Part shown: in pieces, positions 1-11,242 of the stretch
Layout of the letters: each line of letters starts with the position of its first letter
How positions within the stretch are numbered: position 1 is the stretch's first letter
From: Aeromicrobium sp.
GTDB taxonomy: Bacteria; Actinomycetota; Actinomycetes; Propionibacteriales; Nocardioidaceae
Assembly: GCA_025965175.1 (NCBI GenBank)
Contig: JAOPXL010000025.1
Location: 1 to 37,979 of the forward strand
Length of the DNA stretch: 37,979 bases
Reading direction: 5' to 3'
Made by a program: the position numbers and the translations under genes
Notes under the pieces: generated by a model
Told to the model about the DNA's origin: nothing
What the model saw: only the letters and a program-made list of their open reading frames with translations
Database searches by the model: none

Positions 1-1204
<1,204 letters not shown>

Positions 1205-1285
1205 GTGAAAGCGCTCTCCGCTCTGCGTCGTCGTGGTGCTCCCTGGTTCCCCTACCCTGCCAGTGGTGCCCTGCCACGCAACAGG

Positions 1286-3433
1286 TCAAACGGCGGCAGC
1301 GGTGTCGGGCTCCTCACGCGGCCCCTTGAGCAGCAGCAGCGACCGTCCCATGAGCGTCACGGTGGCTCCAGCGGGCAGCGGCTCGTCCGACGCGGGACTG
1401 CCGTCCCGGGTCGTCGTGTCGAGGACCGGCTCGAAGGTCGTGCCGAACTCCGGGCCCGGCAGCGTGACGTCGACCGGCTCGGGGCCGGCGTGCACCAGCA
1501 GCAGCCAGGAGTGGTCGACCAGCAGCTCACCCTCGCGGGTGCGGGACTGGCTGTTGGACCCGTCGATCCACATGCCGAGGGTCCGGCCCTCCGGATCGGC
1601 CCAGGCGGCCGCGTCGACCTCCTCGCCGTCCGGGCGGAGCCAGATCAGGTCGGGGCGACCGGTCGGGGTCGTGCGGCCGTCGAAGAACTCCGGCTGGCGC
1701 AGCGCGGGGCTGTGGGCGCGCAGGAAGATCACCCGGCGAGCGAACGCCAGCATCGCCTCGGACTCCTCCGTCACGGTCCAGTCGACCCACGACGTCGGGT
1801 CGTCCAGGCAGTAGGCGTTGTTGTTGCCGCCCTGTGTGCGCCACCGCTCGTCGCCGGCGACGAACATCGGGGTGCCGGTCGACAGCAGCAGCGTCGCGAA
1901 CAGGTTGCGCGCCTGGCGGGCCCGCAGCGCCGTGATCGCAGGATCATCGGTCTCGCCCTCGGTGCCGTGGTTCCACGACCGGTTGTCGTTGGTGCCGTCG
2001 CGGTTGTCCTCGCCGTTGGCCTCGTTGTGCTTGCCGTCGTAGGACACCAGGTCGCGCAGCGTGAACCCGTCGTGGGCGTCGATGAAGTTGATCGACTGCC
2101 ACGGTCGGCGGAGGCTGAGGTCATACAGGTCCGAGGACCCCGTCAGGCGGTAGGCGAGGTCGTCGACGCCGGTCTCACCGCGCCAGAAGTCGCGGACCGT
2201 GTCGCGGTAGACGCCGTTCCACTCGGCCCACTGGGCACCGAAGTAGCCGACCTTGTAGCCCTCGCCCGTCGCGTCCCACGGCTCGGCGATGAGCTTGCAG
2301 CGCGACAGGACAGGATCGGTGGTGATCGCGGTCAGCAGCGCCGAGTCGCGGTCGAAGGCGCCGCCGTGCGGACGCCCGAGCGCGCTGGCGAGGTCGAAGC
2401 GGAAGCCGTCGACGCCGAGCTCGGTGGCCCAGTAGCGCAGCGAGTCGGTCACCAACCGGACGACCGTCGGTGAGGCCGCCTCGATCGTGTTGCCGCACCC
2501 CGTGATGTCGGCCATGTGGCCGTCGTCGTCGTGCAGGTAGTAGGCCGGCGCCTCGTAGCCGCGAAAGCTCAGCGTCGGCCCGTCGGGTCCGCCCTCGCAC
2601 GTGTGGTTGTAGACCACGTCGACGATGACCTCGATGCCCGCCGCGTGGAGCGCCGCGACCATCGTGCGGAACTCCTCGACCTCGCGGCCAGCCTCGCTGG
2701 CGTAGCCCGCATGCGGGGCGAAGTAGCCCAGCGGCGAGTAGCCCCAGTAATTGTGCCGGCCGTCGCGGATGAGGGACGGCTCGTCGCAGAACGCCTGCAC
2801 GGGCAGCAGCTCGACGCTCGTCACGCCGAGGCGCAGCAGGTGGTCGATCGCGGCCGGGTGGGCCAGGCCGAGGTACGTGCCGCGCAAGGCTTCGGGGATG
2901 TCGGGGTGTTGCGCCGTGAAGCCCTTGACGTGCAGCTCGTAGACCACGGTCTCCTCGAACGGGATCTCGGGCTTGACGCCGGTGTCCGGGCCGCCAGGGC
3001 TCGTGACGACGCTGAGCGGGACGCTGCCCAGCGAGTCGACCGTGCTGGGCTCGCTGCCCTCAGGGTCGTCGGCGTAGCCGTACGCCGCAGCCAGGTCCGT
3101 CAGCGCGCCGGAGATCCGTCGGGCGTACGGGTCGATGAGGATCTTGGCCGGATTACAGCGCAGGCCGGTCTTGGGCTCGTACGGCCCGTGGACCCGGAAG
3201 CCGTACTTCTGGCCGGGCGTCACCCCGGGGACCAGGCCGTGCCAGACCCCGAACGTCCGCTCCGGCAGCTCGATCCGGCGCTCGTTGCCGTCGTCGTCGA
3301 CGAGGCACACCTCGACCTTGTCGGCCACGCTGCTCGCGACCGCGAACCGTACGCCACCGGCCTCGGGGTGGGCGCCCAGCGGGAAGGGACGACCGGCGAG
3401 CACCTGGGTGTCTGCGGTGGGGTGGGTGGCCAT
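1286..3433 (-). CDS. glgX: Glycogen debranching enzyme GlgX, first copy (GH13 isoamylase type)
   Basis: A 715-residue cytosolic enzyme predicted to hydrolyse alpha-1,6 branch points of glycogen or maltodextrin. It has an N-terminal CBM48-like domain (about residues 10-110, with [11 protein letters not shown]) and a GH13 barrel with VDVVYNHT (271-278), GFRFDLAS (nucleophile Asp347), LIAEPWD (acid/base Glu384) and [10 protein letters not shown] (Asp455). The length is normal for GlgX. It directly precedes glgE, which suggests that trimming of branched glucan is linked to GlgE chain growth. The ATG at 3433 has no clear ribosome site; a GAGACT hexamer 7 bases upstream could be the -10 of a leaderless promoter. 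It is a paralogue of the copy at 11243-13357, with a clearly different insert after the NHT motif ([10 protein letters not shown] here, AEGNHLGPTL there). Confidence 0.93.
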   Translation of the reverse strand: MATHPTADTQVLAGRPFPLGAHPEAGGVRFAVASSVADKVEVCLVDDDGNERRIELPERTFGVWHGLVPGVTPGQKYGFRVHGPYEPKTGLRCNPAKILIDPYARRISGALTDLAAAYGYADDPEGSEPSTVDSLGSVPLSVVTSPGGPDTGVKPEIPFEETVVYELHVKGFTAQHPDIPEALRGTYLGLAHPAAIDHLLRLGVTSVELLPVQAFCDEPSLIRDGRHNYWGYSPLGYFAPHAGYASEAGREVEEFRTMVAALHAAGIEVIVDVVYNHTCEGGPDGPTLSFRGYEAPAYYLHDDDGHMADITGCGNTIEAASPTVVRLVTDSLRYWATELGVDGFRFDLASALGRPHGGAFDRDSALLTAITTDPVLSRCKLIAEPWDATGEGYKVGYFGAQWAEWNGVYRDTVRDFWRGETGVDDLAYRLTGSSDLYDLSLRRPWQSINFIDAHDGFTLRDLVSYDGKHNEANGEDNRDGTNDNRSWNHGTEGETDDPAITALRARQARNLFATLLLSTGTPMFVAGDERWRTQGGNNNAYCLDDPTSWVDWTVTEESEAMLAFARRVIFLRAHSPALRQPEFFDGRTTPTGRPDLIWLRPDGEEVDAAAWADPEGRTLGMWIDGSNSQSRTREGELLVDHSWLLLVHAGPEPVDVTLPGPEFGTTFEPVLDTTTRDGSPASDEPLPAGATVTLMGRSLLLLKGPREEPDTAAAV

Positions 3434-3479
3434 GGAGGGCAGTCTCTCAGGTGGGCGGGCGCACGGGTCTCCCGCGCGG

Positions 3480-3538
3480 GTCAGGACCGGGCGGATTCAA
3501 GTCTGGGCGGGTCAGGCCTGGGCGGTCAGGCCTGGGCG
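3480..3538. repeat. Degenerate 14-15 bp tandem repeat at the 3' end of the DoxX-like gene
   Basis: Two perfect 14-bp units, GTCAGGCCTGGGCG, lie at 3511-3524 and 3525-3538. Degenerate copies lie at 3480-3493 (12 of 14 matches) and roughly 3496-3510. The copy nearest the gene contains its stop codon (3526-3528), so the gene end appears to have been tandemly duplicated into the downstream spacer. Confidence 0.7.
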
Positions 3539-3981
3539 GCGGCGCGCTCCGCCTTCGCGGCCCTGCGCGCCGAGCGACGGTCCGAGAGGCCGTCGATCAG
3601 GAGACTCGCGCCGATGCCGGTCAGCCAGACGTCCTTCGCGATCGGCGTGCCCTGCTGGGTGGGCCGGATCCCGTCACGCATGCCGGGGGTCTTGGCGTAC
3701 AGGCCGAGCATCCCGGCCGAGAACGCCGTCAGTGCGGCACCTGCGGTGCGGGCGGGCACGACCGGTGCGAGCAGGGCGGCGCCGACCGCGATCTCGCTGG
3801 CGGCCAACGCCTTGAGGAACAGCGGCGGGTCGACCTTCTCCAGCACGGGATATGTCCCCGCGGCCATTCCGTGCAGGCCCGCGGCGGTCGCCTCGTCGCC
3901 GGACCACTTCGACAGGCCGGCGTTGAGGATGAACGACCCAGCAGCGAGTCGGAGCGGGACGTGGGACAGACGGATCGACAT
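3526..3981 (-). CDS. Small DoxX-like integral membrane protein
   Basis: A 151-residue protein with about four predicted membrane segments: LAAGSFILNAGLSKW near the N-terminus, LFLKALAASEIAVGAALLAPVV and TAGAALTAFSAGMLGLY in the middle, and VWLTGIGASLLIDGL near the end. It has a basic Ala/Arg-rich tail. The N-terminal FILNAGLSKW stretch and the helix spacing resemble the DoxX/DoxD family, but the substrate or role is unknown. The chosen ATG at 3981 has GGAGG 4 bases upstream; longer readings in this frame lack such support and would run into the divergent PhzF gene. The stop codon lies within a short tandem repeat. Confidence 0.75.
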   Translation of the reverse strand: MSIRLSHVPLRLAAGSFILNAGLSKWSGDEATAAGLHGMAAGTYPVLEKVDPPLFLKALAASEIAVGAALLAPVVPARTAGAALTAFSAGMLGLYAKTPGMRDGIRPTQQGTPIAKDVWLTGIGASLLIDGLSDRRSARRAAKAERAAAQA

Positions 3982-4050
3982 GGTGCCTCCGGAAGGTTGG
4001 ATTTCGTGCTCGACCTCCCACCGTACGGGGGCGACGAAGGCCCGGATCGC

Positions 4051-4056
4051 TAGCCT
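4051..4056 (+). promoter_or_regulatory. Leaderless -10 element for the PhzF gene
   Basis: TAGCCT is followed by exactly 6 bases and the ATG at 4063, with no Shine-Dalgarno sequence between. This matches the TANNNT -10 geometry of leaderless actinobacterial transcripts. No good -35 is visible. Confidence 0.55.
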
Positions 4057-4062
4057 GCTGTC

Positions 4063-4878
4063 ATGCGCTTCAGCCAGGTCGATGTCTTCACCGACGAGCT
4101 CACGCTCGGCAACCCCGTCGCGGTCGTGCACGACGCCGACGGGCTCACCGACGAGCAGATGGCGGCCTTCGCCCGCTGGACAAACCTGTCGGAGACGACA
4201 TTCCTGCTGACGCCGACCGATCCGGTGGCGGACTACCGGCTCCGGATCTTCACGACGTACGCCGAGCTGCCGTTCGCGGGACATCCGACGCTCGGCTCGG
4301 CGCGCGCCTGGTTGGCCGCCGGCGGCGCCCCCCGGGATCCCGGCATCCTGCGCCAGGAGTGCGGGGCCGGGATCGTGCGGGTGCGCGAGGACGCGGGCCG
4401 ACTGTCGTTCGCGGCTCCCCCGCAGGTGCGCAGCGGCCCCGTCGACGAGGTCGATGTCGCCGAGGTGCGGGGCGTCCTGGGCCTGACCCCGGACGACGTC
4501 GTGGACGTGCAGTGGGTCGACAACGGTCCCGGCTGGGTCGCGCTGCTGCTGACCGGCGCGGACACCGTCCTGGCGATCGAGCCCGGGACGTTCGACACCA
4601 TCACCAAGGTCGGCGTCGTCGGCCCGCACGCCGCCGGGGCCGACGCCGACTTCGAGGTGCGGGCATTCTTCCCGCCCGGCGAGGACCCCGTCACCGGCAG
4701 CCTCAACGCAGGGATCGCGCAGTGGCTGATCGGCTCCGGCGTGGCCCCCGAGTCATACGTCGCGGCGCAGGGCACCCGCCTCGGCCGGCGTGGCCGGGTG
4801 CACGTCGACCGCGTCGAGGACGACATCTGGGTCGGCGGCGACACCGTGCTGGGCGTCGCCGGGACCGTCGCCCTGTGA
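4063..4878 (+). CDS. PhzF-family isomerase/epimerase
   Basis: A 271-residue member of the PhzF/DapF-like fold. Visible family motifs are NLSETTFLL with the catalytic Glu (Glu44), ELPFAGHPTLGSA and EDPVTGSLNAGIAQWL. Family members isomerise small carboxylate substrates; this substrate is unknown. The gene seems to have a leaderless start. Its TGA overlaps the GTG start of the next gene (GTGA), so an amidohydrolase is translationally coupled to it. The pair may act on one small metabolite, which is an inference from the coupling alone. No phenazine genes are nearby, so a role in phenazine synthesis is unlikely. Confidence 0.9.
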   Translation: MRFSQVDVFTDELTLGNPVAVVHDADGLTDEQMAAFARWTNLSETTFLLTPTDPVADYRLRIFTTYAELPFAGHPTLGSARAWLAAGGAPRDPGILRQECGAGIVRVREDAGRLSFAAPPQVRSGPVDEVDVAEVRGVLGLTPDDVVDVQWVDNGPGWVALLLTGADTVLAIEPGTFDTITKVGVVGPHAAGADADFEVRAFFPPGEDPVTGSLNAGIAQWLIGSGVAPESYVAAQGTRLGRRGRVHVDRVEDDIWVGGDTVLGVAGTVAL

Positions 4879-6350
4879 CGGCGAACCTGCTGCTCCGCGA
4901 CGTCCACGTCGTCGGGGTCACGACCCCGTCCGCCGGTGGGACGGTCGACGTCCTGGTCCAGGCGGGGGCCGTCACGGCCGTCGACCGGGGCCTCAGCGCC
5001 CCGCCGGGCACGCCGGAGGTCGCCGCGGACGGTCGCTGGCTGATTCCCGGCCTGTGGGACCAGCACGTGCACCTCGGCGAGTGGGTACGCGCCGCGCAGC
5101 GGGTCGACTTCTCGGCGACGACGACGCCCGAGGACGTCCTGCGGACCGTGGCAACCAGGCTCGCGGACCGTCCCGGCGAGACGTTGATCGGCTTCGGCCA
5201 CCGCTCCGGAACGTGGGGTCGTGAGGTCACGGTCGCCGAGCTCGACGCGGTCGCGGGCGACATCCCGGTCGTCCTGGTCAGCGGCGACGTCCACCACGGC
5301 TGGCTCGGGTCGGCGGCGCTGCGCGCACTCGGCCTCCCGCCGCGGAGCACGGTGCTGCGGGAGGACGAGTGGTTCTCCGTCTACGCCCGGATCCACGAGC
5401 TGACCGGCGGACGGGTGACGACCCCTGCGGCGTACCGCGCCACCCTCGACGACGCGGCGGCACTGGGCATCGTCGGCGTCGTCGACCTCGAGCTGGCGGA
5501 CAACACCCACGACTGGCCCGAGCGGTGGGCGCTCGCCGCCAACGGCGTACGCATCCGGGCCGCGTCCTACGCCGACGCGCTCGACGACGTCATCGCCCGG
5601 GGCCTGCGGACCGGTGACCCGCTGCCGGGCTGTGACGGGCTCGCGACCGTCGGTCCGCTCAAGATCATCTCTGACGGCTCGCTCAACACCCGGACCGCGT
5701 GGTGCTGCTCGCCGTACGCCGACGGCGACCGCCTCGACCACCCGACGGGGCAGCCCAACCTGGCGGCCGACGAGCTCGCCGACCTGATGCGGCGGGCCGC
5801 CGCCCACGGCCTGGCGGTCGCGACCCACGCGATCGGCGACGCCGCGGTGCACCGGGCCGTCGAGACGTACGAGCGGACCGGCGCGCGGGGGTCGATCGAG
5901 CACGTGCAGCTCGCCGCGGCCGACGACCTCGCGCGGATGGCCCGGATCGGCCTGCGTGCCAGCGTCCAGCCGGCGCACCTGCTCGACGACCACGCCGTCA
6001 TCGACGACCTGTGGCCGGGGCTCGGCCACCGGTGCTTCTCGCTCCGCACGATGCTCGACGCCGGAGTCGATGTCGTGCTGGGCTCCGACGCGCCGGTCTC
6101 GCCGCTGGACCCGTGGCTGTCGATGGCCGCGGCCGTCCGCGCGGGCACGGCGATCGAGGGGTGGCACGCCGAGCAGGCGCTGACGCCTCGCGAGGCCCTC
6201 GCGGCATCGGTCGACGGCCAACCGACCGTCGGTCCCGGGTCCCGGGGCGACCTGGTGCTGCTGGACGCCGATCCGCTGCGGAGCGATCTGCGCCAGGTCG
6301 GGGTGGCCGCGACCTACGTCGCGGGCGCCGAGGTGTTCTGGAGGACCTGA
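4875..6350 (+). CDS. YtcJ-like metal-dependent amidohydrolase
   Basis: A 491-residue amidohydrolase-superfamily protein. The GTG start at 4875 overlaps the stop of the PhzF gene by 4 bases. It shows the metal-binding WDQHVHLGEW (His64, His66), the YtcJ-type block PLKIISDGSLNTRTAW, ATHAIGDAAVH, GSIEHVQLA and VVLGSDAPVSPLDPW, the last carrying the conserved Asp. Related enzymes hydrolyse amide or N-acyl bonds; the substrate here cannot be read from sequence. The last 37 bases overlap the end of treZ on the opposite strand. Confidence 0.88.
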   Translation: MTANLLLRDVHVVGVTTPSAGGTVDVLVQAGAVTAVDRGLSAPPGTPEVAADGRWLIPGLWDQHVHLGEWVRAAQRVDFSATTTPEDVLRTVATRLADRPGETLIGFGHRSGTWGREVTVAELDAVAGDIPVVLVSGDVHHGWLGSAALRALGLPPRSTVLREDEWFSVYARIHELTGGRVTTPAAYRATLDDAAALGIVGVVDLELADNTHDWPERWALAANGVRIRAASYADALDDVIARGLRTGDPLPGCDGLATVGPLKIISDGSLNTRTAWCCSPYADGDRLDHPTGQPNLAADELADLMRRAAAHGLAVATHAIGDAAVHRAVETYERTGARGSIEHVQLAAADDLARMARIGLRASVQPAHLLDDHAVIDDLWPGLGHRCFSLRTMLDAGVDVVLGSDAPVSPLDPWLSMAAAVRAGTAIEGWHAEQALTPREALAASVDGQPTVGPGSRGDLVLLDADPLRSDLRQVGVAATYVAGAEVFWRT

Positions 6351-7999
6351 GCCGAGTCCCACAGGAGGTCGTCGCCGCGCAGGACCGTGGCCCGCTCCGC
6401 CGCGAGGTCGATCCGCACCCGCAGCGCGCCGCGACGCATCACGAGCCACGAGTCGTCGTCGGCGACCTCGACCCGCAGGTCGACCAGTGACGGATCGGTC
6501 AGCTCGGGGTGCTCCCGGCGCAGCCCAATGAGTTGCCGGTGGACAGCGAGCAGGACCGCGTGGTCGGGCTGCTCCGGCTCGGACCAGTCCAGCGTCGAGC
6601 GCTCGAACGTCGCCGGGTCCATCGGATCAGGGACCTCGAGCTCGCCCCAGCCGTGCCGACCGAACTCGCGACGGCGGCCCGTCCGCACGGCCTCGGCCAG
6701 GTCGGGGTCGGGGAACGACGCGAAGAACTGCCACGGGGTCGCGGCCGCCCACTCCTCCCCCATGAACAGCATCGGCGTGTAGGGGCCCAGCAGGACGACC
6801 GCTGCCCCGCAGGCCAGGAGGCCCGGCGACAACGTCGCGGAGATCCGGTCGCCGGTCGCGCGGTTGCCGATCTGGTCGTGGTTCTGCAGGTACGCCAGGA
6901 ACGCCGTGCCGGGCAGCGCGGCGGTGTCGACGGGGCGCCCGTGCGTACGTCCGCGGAACGAGGACCACGTGCCGTCGTGGAAGAACGCGCCGCGCAGGGT
7001 CTTAGCCAACGCCCCGGGGGCGGCGAAGTCGGCGTAGTAGCCCTCGGTCTCCCCCGTCAGGCGGACGTGCAGGGCGTGGTGCAGGTCGTCCGACCACTGC
7101 GCGTCCATCCCCAGGCCGTGCTGGGCGCGAGGCGTGACGGTGCGCGGGTCGTTGAGGTCGGACTCGGCGACCAGTGTCAGCGGTCGGCCCAGCACCTCGC
7201 TCATCCGCTGGGTCTCGGCGGACAGCTCCTCGAGGATCGGGAGCGCGCGGGTGTCGGCCAGGGCGTGGACGGCGTCGAGCCGCAGGCCGTCGACGTGGAA
7301 GTGCTCGAACCATGCCAGCGCGTTGTCGAGGACGTAGCGTCGGACGTCGTCCGAGCCGGGCCCGTCGAGGTTGAGGCCGGGACCCCAGTCGTTCTGGCCG
7401 GCGAAGTAGGGGCCGAACCGGTCGAGGTAGGCGCCCGACGGGCCGAGGTGGTTGTAGACGACGTCGAGCAGGACGCCCAGGCCGCGGGCGTGGCAGGCGT
7501 CGACGAACCGCTTGAACCCGTCGGGGCCGCCGTACGGCTCGTGCACCGCGCCCCACAGCACCCCGTCGTAGCCCCAGCCGTGGGGACCGTCGAAGGAGTT
7601 GACCGGCAGGACCTCGACCAGGTCGATGCCCAGCTCGGCGAGGTGGTCGAGCCGCCCGATCGCGGAGTCGAACGTCCCGCCCGGCGTGAACGTCCCGATG
7701 TGCAGCTCGTAGACGACCGAGCCTTCCAGTGCGCGGCCCTGCCACTGGTCGTCGTTCCAGCCGAAGAGGGCGTGGTCGTACGTCCGCGAGGCCGCGTGGA
7801 CCCCTTCCGGCTGCCACGCCGAGCGCGGGTCCGGCAGCGGCGTCTGGTCGTCGCCGAGCAGGAACGCGTAGGCCGTGCCGTGGGGTGCCTCGACGTCGGC
7901 GGACCACCAGCCGTCATGCCCCTGAGTCATGTCGTGCACCACGTCGGCGACCGTCGCGCGGACTCGTTCGAGGTCAGGAGCCCACACCGAGATCGTCAT
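6314..7999 (-). CDS. treZ: Malto-oligosyltrehalose trehalohydrolase TreZ
   Basis: A 561-residue GH13_10 enzyme that releases trehalose from maltooligosyl-trehalose made by TreY. It has an N-terminal CBM48-like domain, VVYELHIGTFTPGGTFD (TreZ signature, residues 95-111), LLDVVYNHLGPSG, GLRLDAVHAL (nucleophile Asp242), LVAESDLNDPR (Glu279) and LQNHDQIGNR (Asp375). It is not in the treY operon: it lies 3 kb from treY, with a UbiA gene and an inverted repeat between them, and has its own leaderless-type promoter (TAGGCT, 6 bases before ATG 7999). Its 3' end overlaps the convergent amidohydrolase gene by 37 bp. Confidence 0.95.
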   Translation of the reverse strand: MTISVWAPDLERVRATVADVVHDMTQGHDGWWSADVEAPHGTAYAFLLGDDQTPLPDPRSAWQPEGVHAASRTYDHALFGWNDDQWQGRALEGSVVYELHIGTFTPGGTFDSAIGRLDHLAELGIDLVEVLPVNSFDGPHGWGYDGVLWGAVHEPYGGPDGFKRFVDACHARGLGVLLDVVYNHLGPSGAYLDRFGPYFAGQNDWGPGLNLDGPGSDDVRRYVLDNALAWFEHFHVDGLRLDAVHALADTRALPILEELSAETQRMSEVLGRPLTLVAESDLNDPRTVTPRAQHGLGMDAQWSDDLHHALHVRLTGETEGYYADFAAPGALAKTLRGAFFHDGTWSSFRGRTHGRPVDTAALPGTAFLAYLQNHDQIGNRATGDRISATLSPGLLACGAAVVLLGPYTPMLFMGEEWAAATPWQFFASFPDPDLAEAVRTGRRREFGRHGWGELEVPDPMDPATFERSTLDWSEPEQPDHAVLLAVHRQLIGLRREHPELTDPSLVDLRVEVADDDSWLVMRRGALRVRIDLAAERATVLRGDDLLWDSAQVLQNTSAPAT

Positions 8000-8005
8000 G
8001 GTTCG

Positions 8006-8011
8006 AGCCTA
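8006..8011 (-). promoter_or_regulatory. Leaderless -10 element for treZ
   Basis: On the minus strand TAGGCT is followed by 6 bases and then ATG 7999. No ribosome-binding sequence is present in the 6-base gap. Confidence 0.55.
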
Positions 8012-8077
8012 GTGGCGTGCGCCAGATCCGCAGCCGCGTCGCACCCCATCACGGCCCCGGTGCTGCACAGTGGTGGG

Positions 8078-8887
8078 GTGAGCGCCCCGACGGACACCGC
8101 CCAGGCGTTGCTCCGCGCGTGCCATCCCGGTCCGGCGTTCGCCGTGACGGTGCTGACGGTCCTGCTCGCGGCATCGTGGGACGCCTCGCTCGGCGCCGCG
8201 CTCCTCGTCGGCGCCGCCGCCCTGACGGGGCAGCTGTCGGTCGGGTGGTCCAACGACCTCATCGACCGCCACCGGGACCGGGTCGTCGGGCGCCGGGACA
8301 AGCCCCTGGTGACCGGCGCCGTGCGGGCCTCCACCGTCCGCCGAGCCGTTGTCGTTGCCCTCGCCCTGACGACGGTGACGTCCCTGGCGCTCGGGCCGGC
8401 GCCGGGCTACCTGCACCTCGGCCTCGTGGCGACCGGATGGGCGTACAACCTCGGCGTCAAGCGCACGCTCCTGTCCTGGCTCCCGTACGCAGTGTGCTTC
8501 GGCTGCCTCCCGCTCGTCGTGTCGCTCGCGGTCCGCGGCGAGGGCGTTCCCGTCTGGATGCCGGTCGCCGGGGCAATGCTGGGCACCGGCGCCCACCTCG
8601 TCAACGCCGTGCCGGACCTGGCTGACGACCGCGAGACCGGCGTGCGCGGCCTCCCCCACCTCCTCGGGGCCCGGTGGTCGATCGACCTCGCCACGATCCT
8701 GCTGCTGGCCGGGTCGGCCGTCGTGGTCCTCGTGCCGGCCGGGCCCGTCGGCGCAGAGGGCTTCGCGACGCTGCTCCTGGTGGCGGTGCTGGTCCTGGTC
8801 GGCCGGGCGGTGCCGGGCCGCGGCGCCTTCCACGCCACGATTGCCGTCGCCCTGGTCGACGTCGTGGCCCTCCTGCTCCGCACCTGA
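8078..8887 (+). CDS. UbiA-family prenyltransferase
   Basis: A 269-residue polytopic membrane protein with about eight hydrophobic segments. The first Asp-rich motif is NDLIDRHRDRVVGRRDKPL and the second is DLADDRETGVRGLPHLLG; both bind the Mg-prenyl-diphosphate in this family. The aromatic acceptor is unknown; menaquinone-related, heme or secondary metabolites are all possible. The GTG at 8078 was chosen because CACAGT lies exactly 6 bases upstream, the same geometry as the other leaderless starts here, and the protein then begins just before the first membrane segment. It diverges from treZ (78 bp) and converges on treY. Confidence 0.88.
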   Translation: MSAPTDTAQALLRACHPGPAFAVTVLTVLLAASWDASLGAALLVGAAALTGQLSVGWSNDLIDRHRDRVVGRRDKPLVTGAVRASTVRRAVVVALALTTVTSLALGPAPGYLHLGLVATGWAYNLGVKRTLLSWLPYAVCFGCLPLVVSLAVRGEGVPVWMPVAGAMLGTGAHLVNAVPDLADDRETGVRGLPHLLGARWSIDLATILLLAGSAVVVLVPAGPVGAEGFATLLLVAVLVLVGRAVPGRGAFHATIAVALVDVVALLLRT

Positions 8888-8902
8888 CCCAGCCCTCCCG
8901 CC

Positions 8903-8967
8903 CCGCTGGGAGTGACGTTTGGGCCCTCACATCGGCCATTCCGGGGCGCAAACGTCACGCCCAGCGG
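8903..8967. repeat. 19-bp inverted repeat between convergent ubiA-type gene and treY
   Basis: The arms 8903-8921 (CCGCTGGGAGTGACGTTTG) and 8949-8967 are reverse complements at 18 of 19 positions, separated by 27 bases. The element fills the gap between two converging genes. It could act as a bidirectional terminator, although no T-tract is present and the loop is long, or it could be a copy of a dispersed palindromic element. Confidence 0.75.
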
Positions 8968-8975
8968 TCGGGGGG

Positions 8976-11242
8976 TCAGTCCCGGACGAGCAGAGCCACC
9001 GGATAGCGATCGAGCAGGTCGGCAATCTTGACGGGTCCCCCCTCGGCGGAGCCACCCAGCACGTCGCTCCACTGCCCCTCGGGCAGGTCCAGTGTCGTGT
9101 CGCCCCACCCGCCGCGGTCGGCAAGGCCCACCGGCAGCCGGGTCGCAACGGCGACCAGGTCGTCGCTGCGCTGGAACGCGACGAGGTGCTCGGCGGCCGG
9201 GCCGGACCCGGTCAGCGCGCGATAGCCACGGAACAGCTCCGGCCGTTCGCGGCGGAGGGTCAGCACGCGCTGGACGACGTACATCTTGGCGGCGCCCGAC
9301 ACATCGAGCTCGGGCACCAGGCCCTCACGGAAGCGGTCGAGCAGCTCGCGGCGGATCTTGTAGTCGACCGGGCGACGGTTGTCGGGGTCGACCAGCGAGA
9401 AGTCCCACAGCTCGGTGCCCTGGTAGACGTCGGGGACGCCCGGCCCGGCGAGCTGGAGCAACTTCTGCGACAACGAGTTGGTCCAGCCCGGCCGGGTGAT
9501 CCGGGAGACGAACGCGTCGACCTCGTCGCCGACCGTCTCGCGCACGCGCTCCGGCCACTCCCGGATCTGCTGCTCGAACGCCTCGTCCGGCTCGGTCCAT
9601 TTCGTCCGCAGCTTGGACTCGCGGGCTGCCTTCAAGAGGTAGTCGGTCAGCCGGTCGTCGTCGATCGGGGCGGCACCCACCAGGGTCTGCCACGCCAGCA
9701 GGTCGATGGAGGGCTCGTCGAGGCCGGCCCGGGCAGACCAGCCTCGCACCAGCCCCGCGAACTCATCGGCCACCTCGGCCAGCACCAGCAGGCGCGCACG
9801 GGTGTCCTCGGACCGCTTGGTGTCGTGGGTCGTCAGGGTCGTCATGGTCGCCGGCGCTGACGCATCACGCGCCGCCGCGAGCCGGTGCAGCTCGGCGACG
9901 TCGATCCCGAAGCGGTCCGGGGACCCGCCGACCTCGTTGAGCGGGGCGAACCTGGTGTGCCGGTAGAACGTCGTGTCCTCCGTGCCCTTGGCCACGACCA
10001 TGCCGGAGGTCTGCTGGATCCGGATCGCGAGCTCGCCCGTCGGGTCGCCGGTGACCTGCTGGTCCAGCACCCGCAACGCACCGCGGAGGTCGGGTCGGCG
10101 CGTACTGGCCGTCGCGATCGCCCTCGCCCAGTGGTCGGCACCCTCGGGGAGGTACGACCGGTAGACGTCGAACGCGATCATGGTCTCGGCCACGGCGGCC
10201 CGCGCCGCGCCCTGCTCGACCCCGTCGACCAGGGCGGCGATGCGGCGCACCTCGGCCACCAGGATCGTGTCGGTCACCAGTCGCCGGGCGGTCTCCTCGA
10301 CCGCGGCGAGATCGGTGTCCTGGCCCAGCTCGGCCGCCAGGGCCGTCAGCGCCTTCTCCCCGGACGGATCGACCAGCACACCGGCGATCTCACCCAAGGC
10401 GTCGTAGCCCGTCGTGCCGTCGACCGGCCAGGACGCGGGAAGCGCCTCGCCGGGGTGCAGGATCTTCTCGACCAGCAGCCACGCGTCGGGAGCTGCGGCG
10501 CGGAGCCACTGCATGTACGCCGTGGGGTCGGCGAGTCCGTCGGGGTGGTCGACCCGCAGGCCCGTCACGTCACCGGCAGCGACCCAGCGGAGCACCTCGG
10601 CGTGGACGGCGTCGAACACGTCGCGGTGCTCGACCGCCACCGCGGCCAGGGTCGTGATGTCGAAGAACCGGCGATAGCTCAGCTCGGCATTGCCGCGGCG
10701 CCAGTCGACGAGCTCGTAGTGCTGGCGTGCGTGCACCTCGTCGGCGGTCCCGCCGGCCGTCCCGGGAGCGAGCGGGAACCGGTGGTCGTAGTAGGTCAGC
10801 TCGTCGCCCTCCACCGCCAGCGCCGAGACGTCGTCGGCCGAGCCCAGCACCGGGACGAGGATCCGCTTACGCGACCAGTCGATGTCGAACCAGTGAACGT
10901 ACGCCGAGTCCGGTCCGTGGGTCAGCACGTCCCACCAGAACGCGTTGGCCGACGGCACCTCGATCGACATGTGGTTGGGCACGATGTCGACGACGAGCCC
11001 CAGGCCGGCGTCACGGACCGCGGCGGACAGCGCCGCCCGGCCCTCCTCACCACCCAGCGCGGGGCGGGCGGTCCGGGGATCGGTTACGTCGTAGCCGTGG
11101 GTCGACCCGGGCGTCGCGTCCAGGACCGGCGAGACGTACGCTGCGCCGACCCCGAGCCGGTCGAGGTAGTCCACGACCGACCGGGCGTCGTCGAAGCCGA
11201 ACTCCGGCCGCAGCTGGAGCCGGTACGTGGAGGCCGGGACCG

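Noticed and set aside
4233-6449. Long minus-strand frame opposite PhzF and amidohydrolase
   Set aside because: Low-complexity Arg/Gly/Asp-rich translation with no family motif; the plus strand has clear enzymes.
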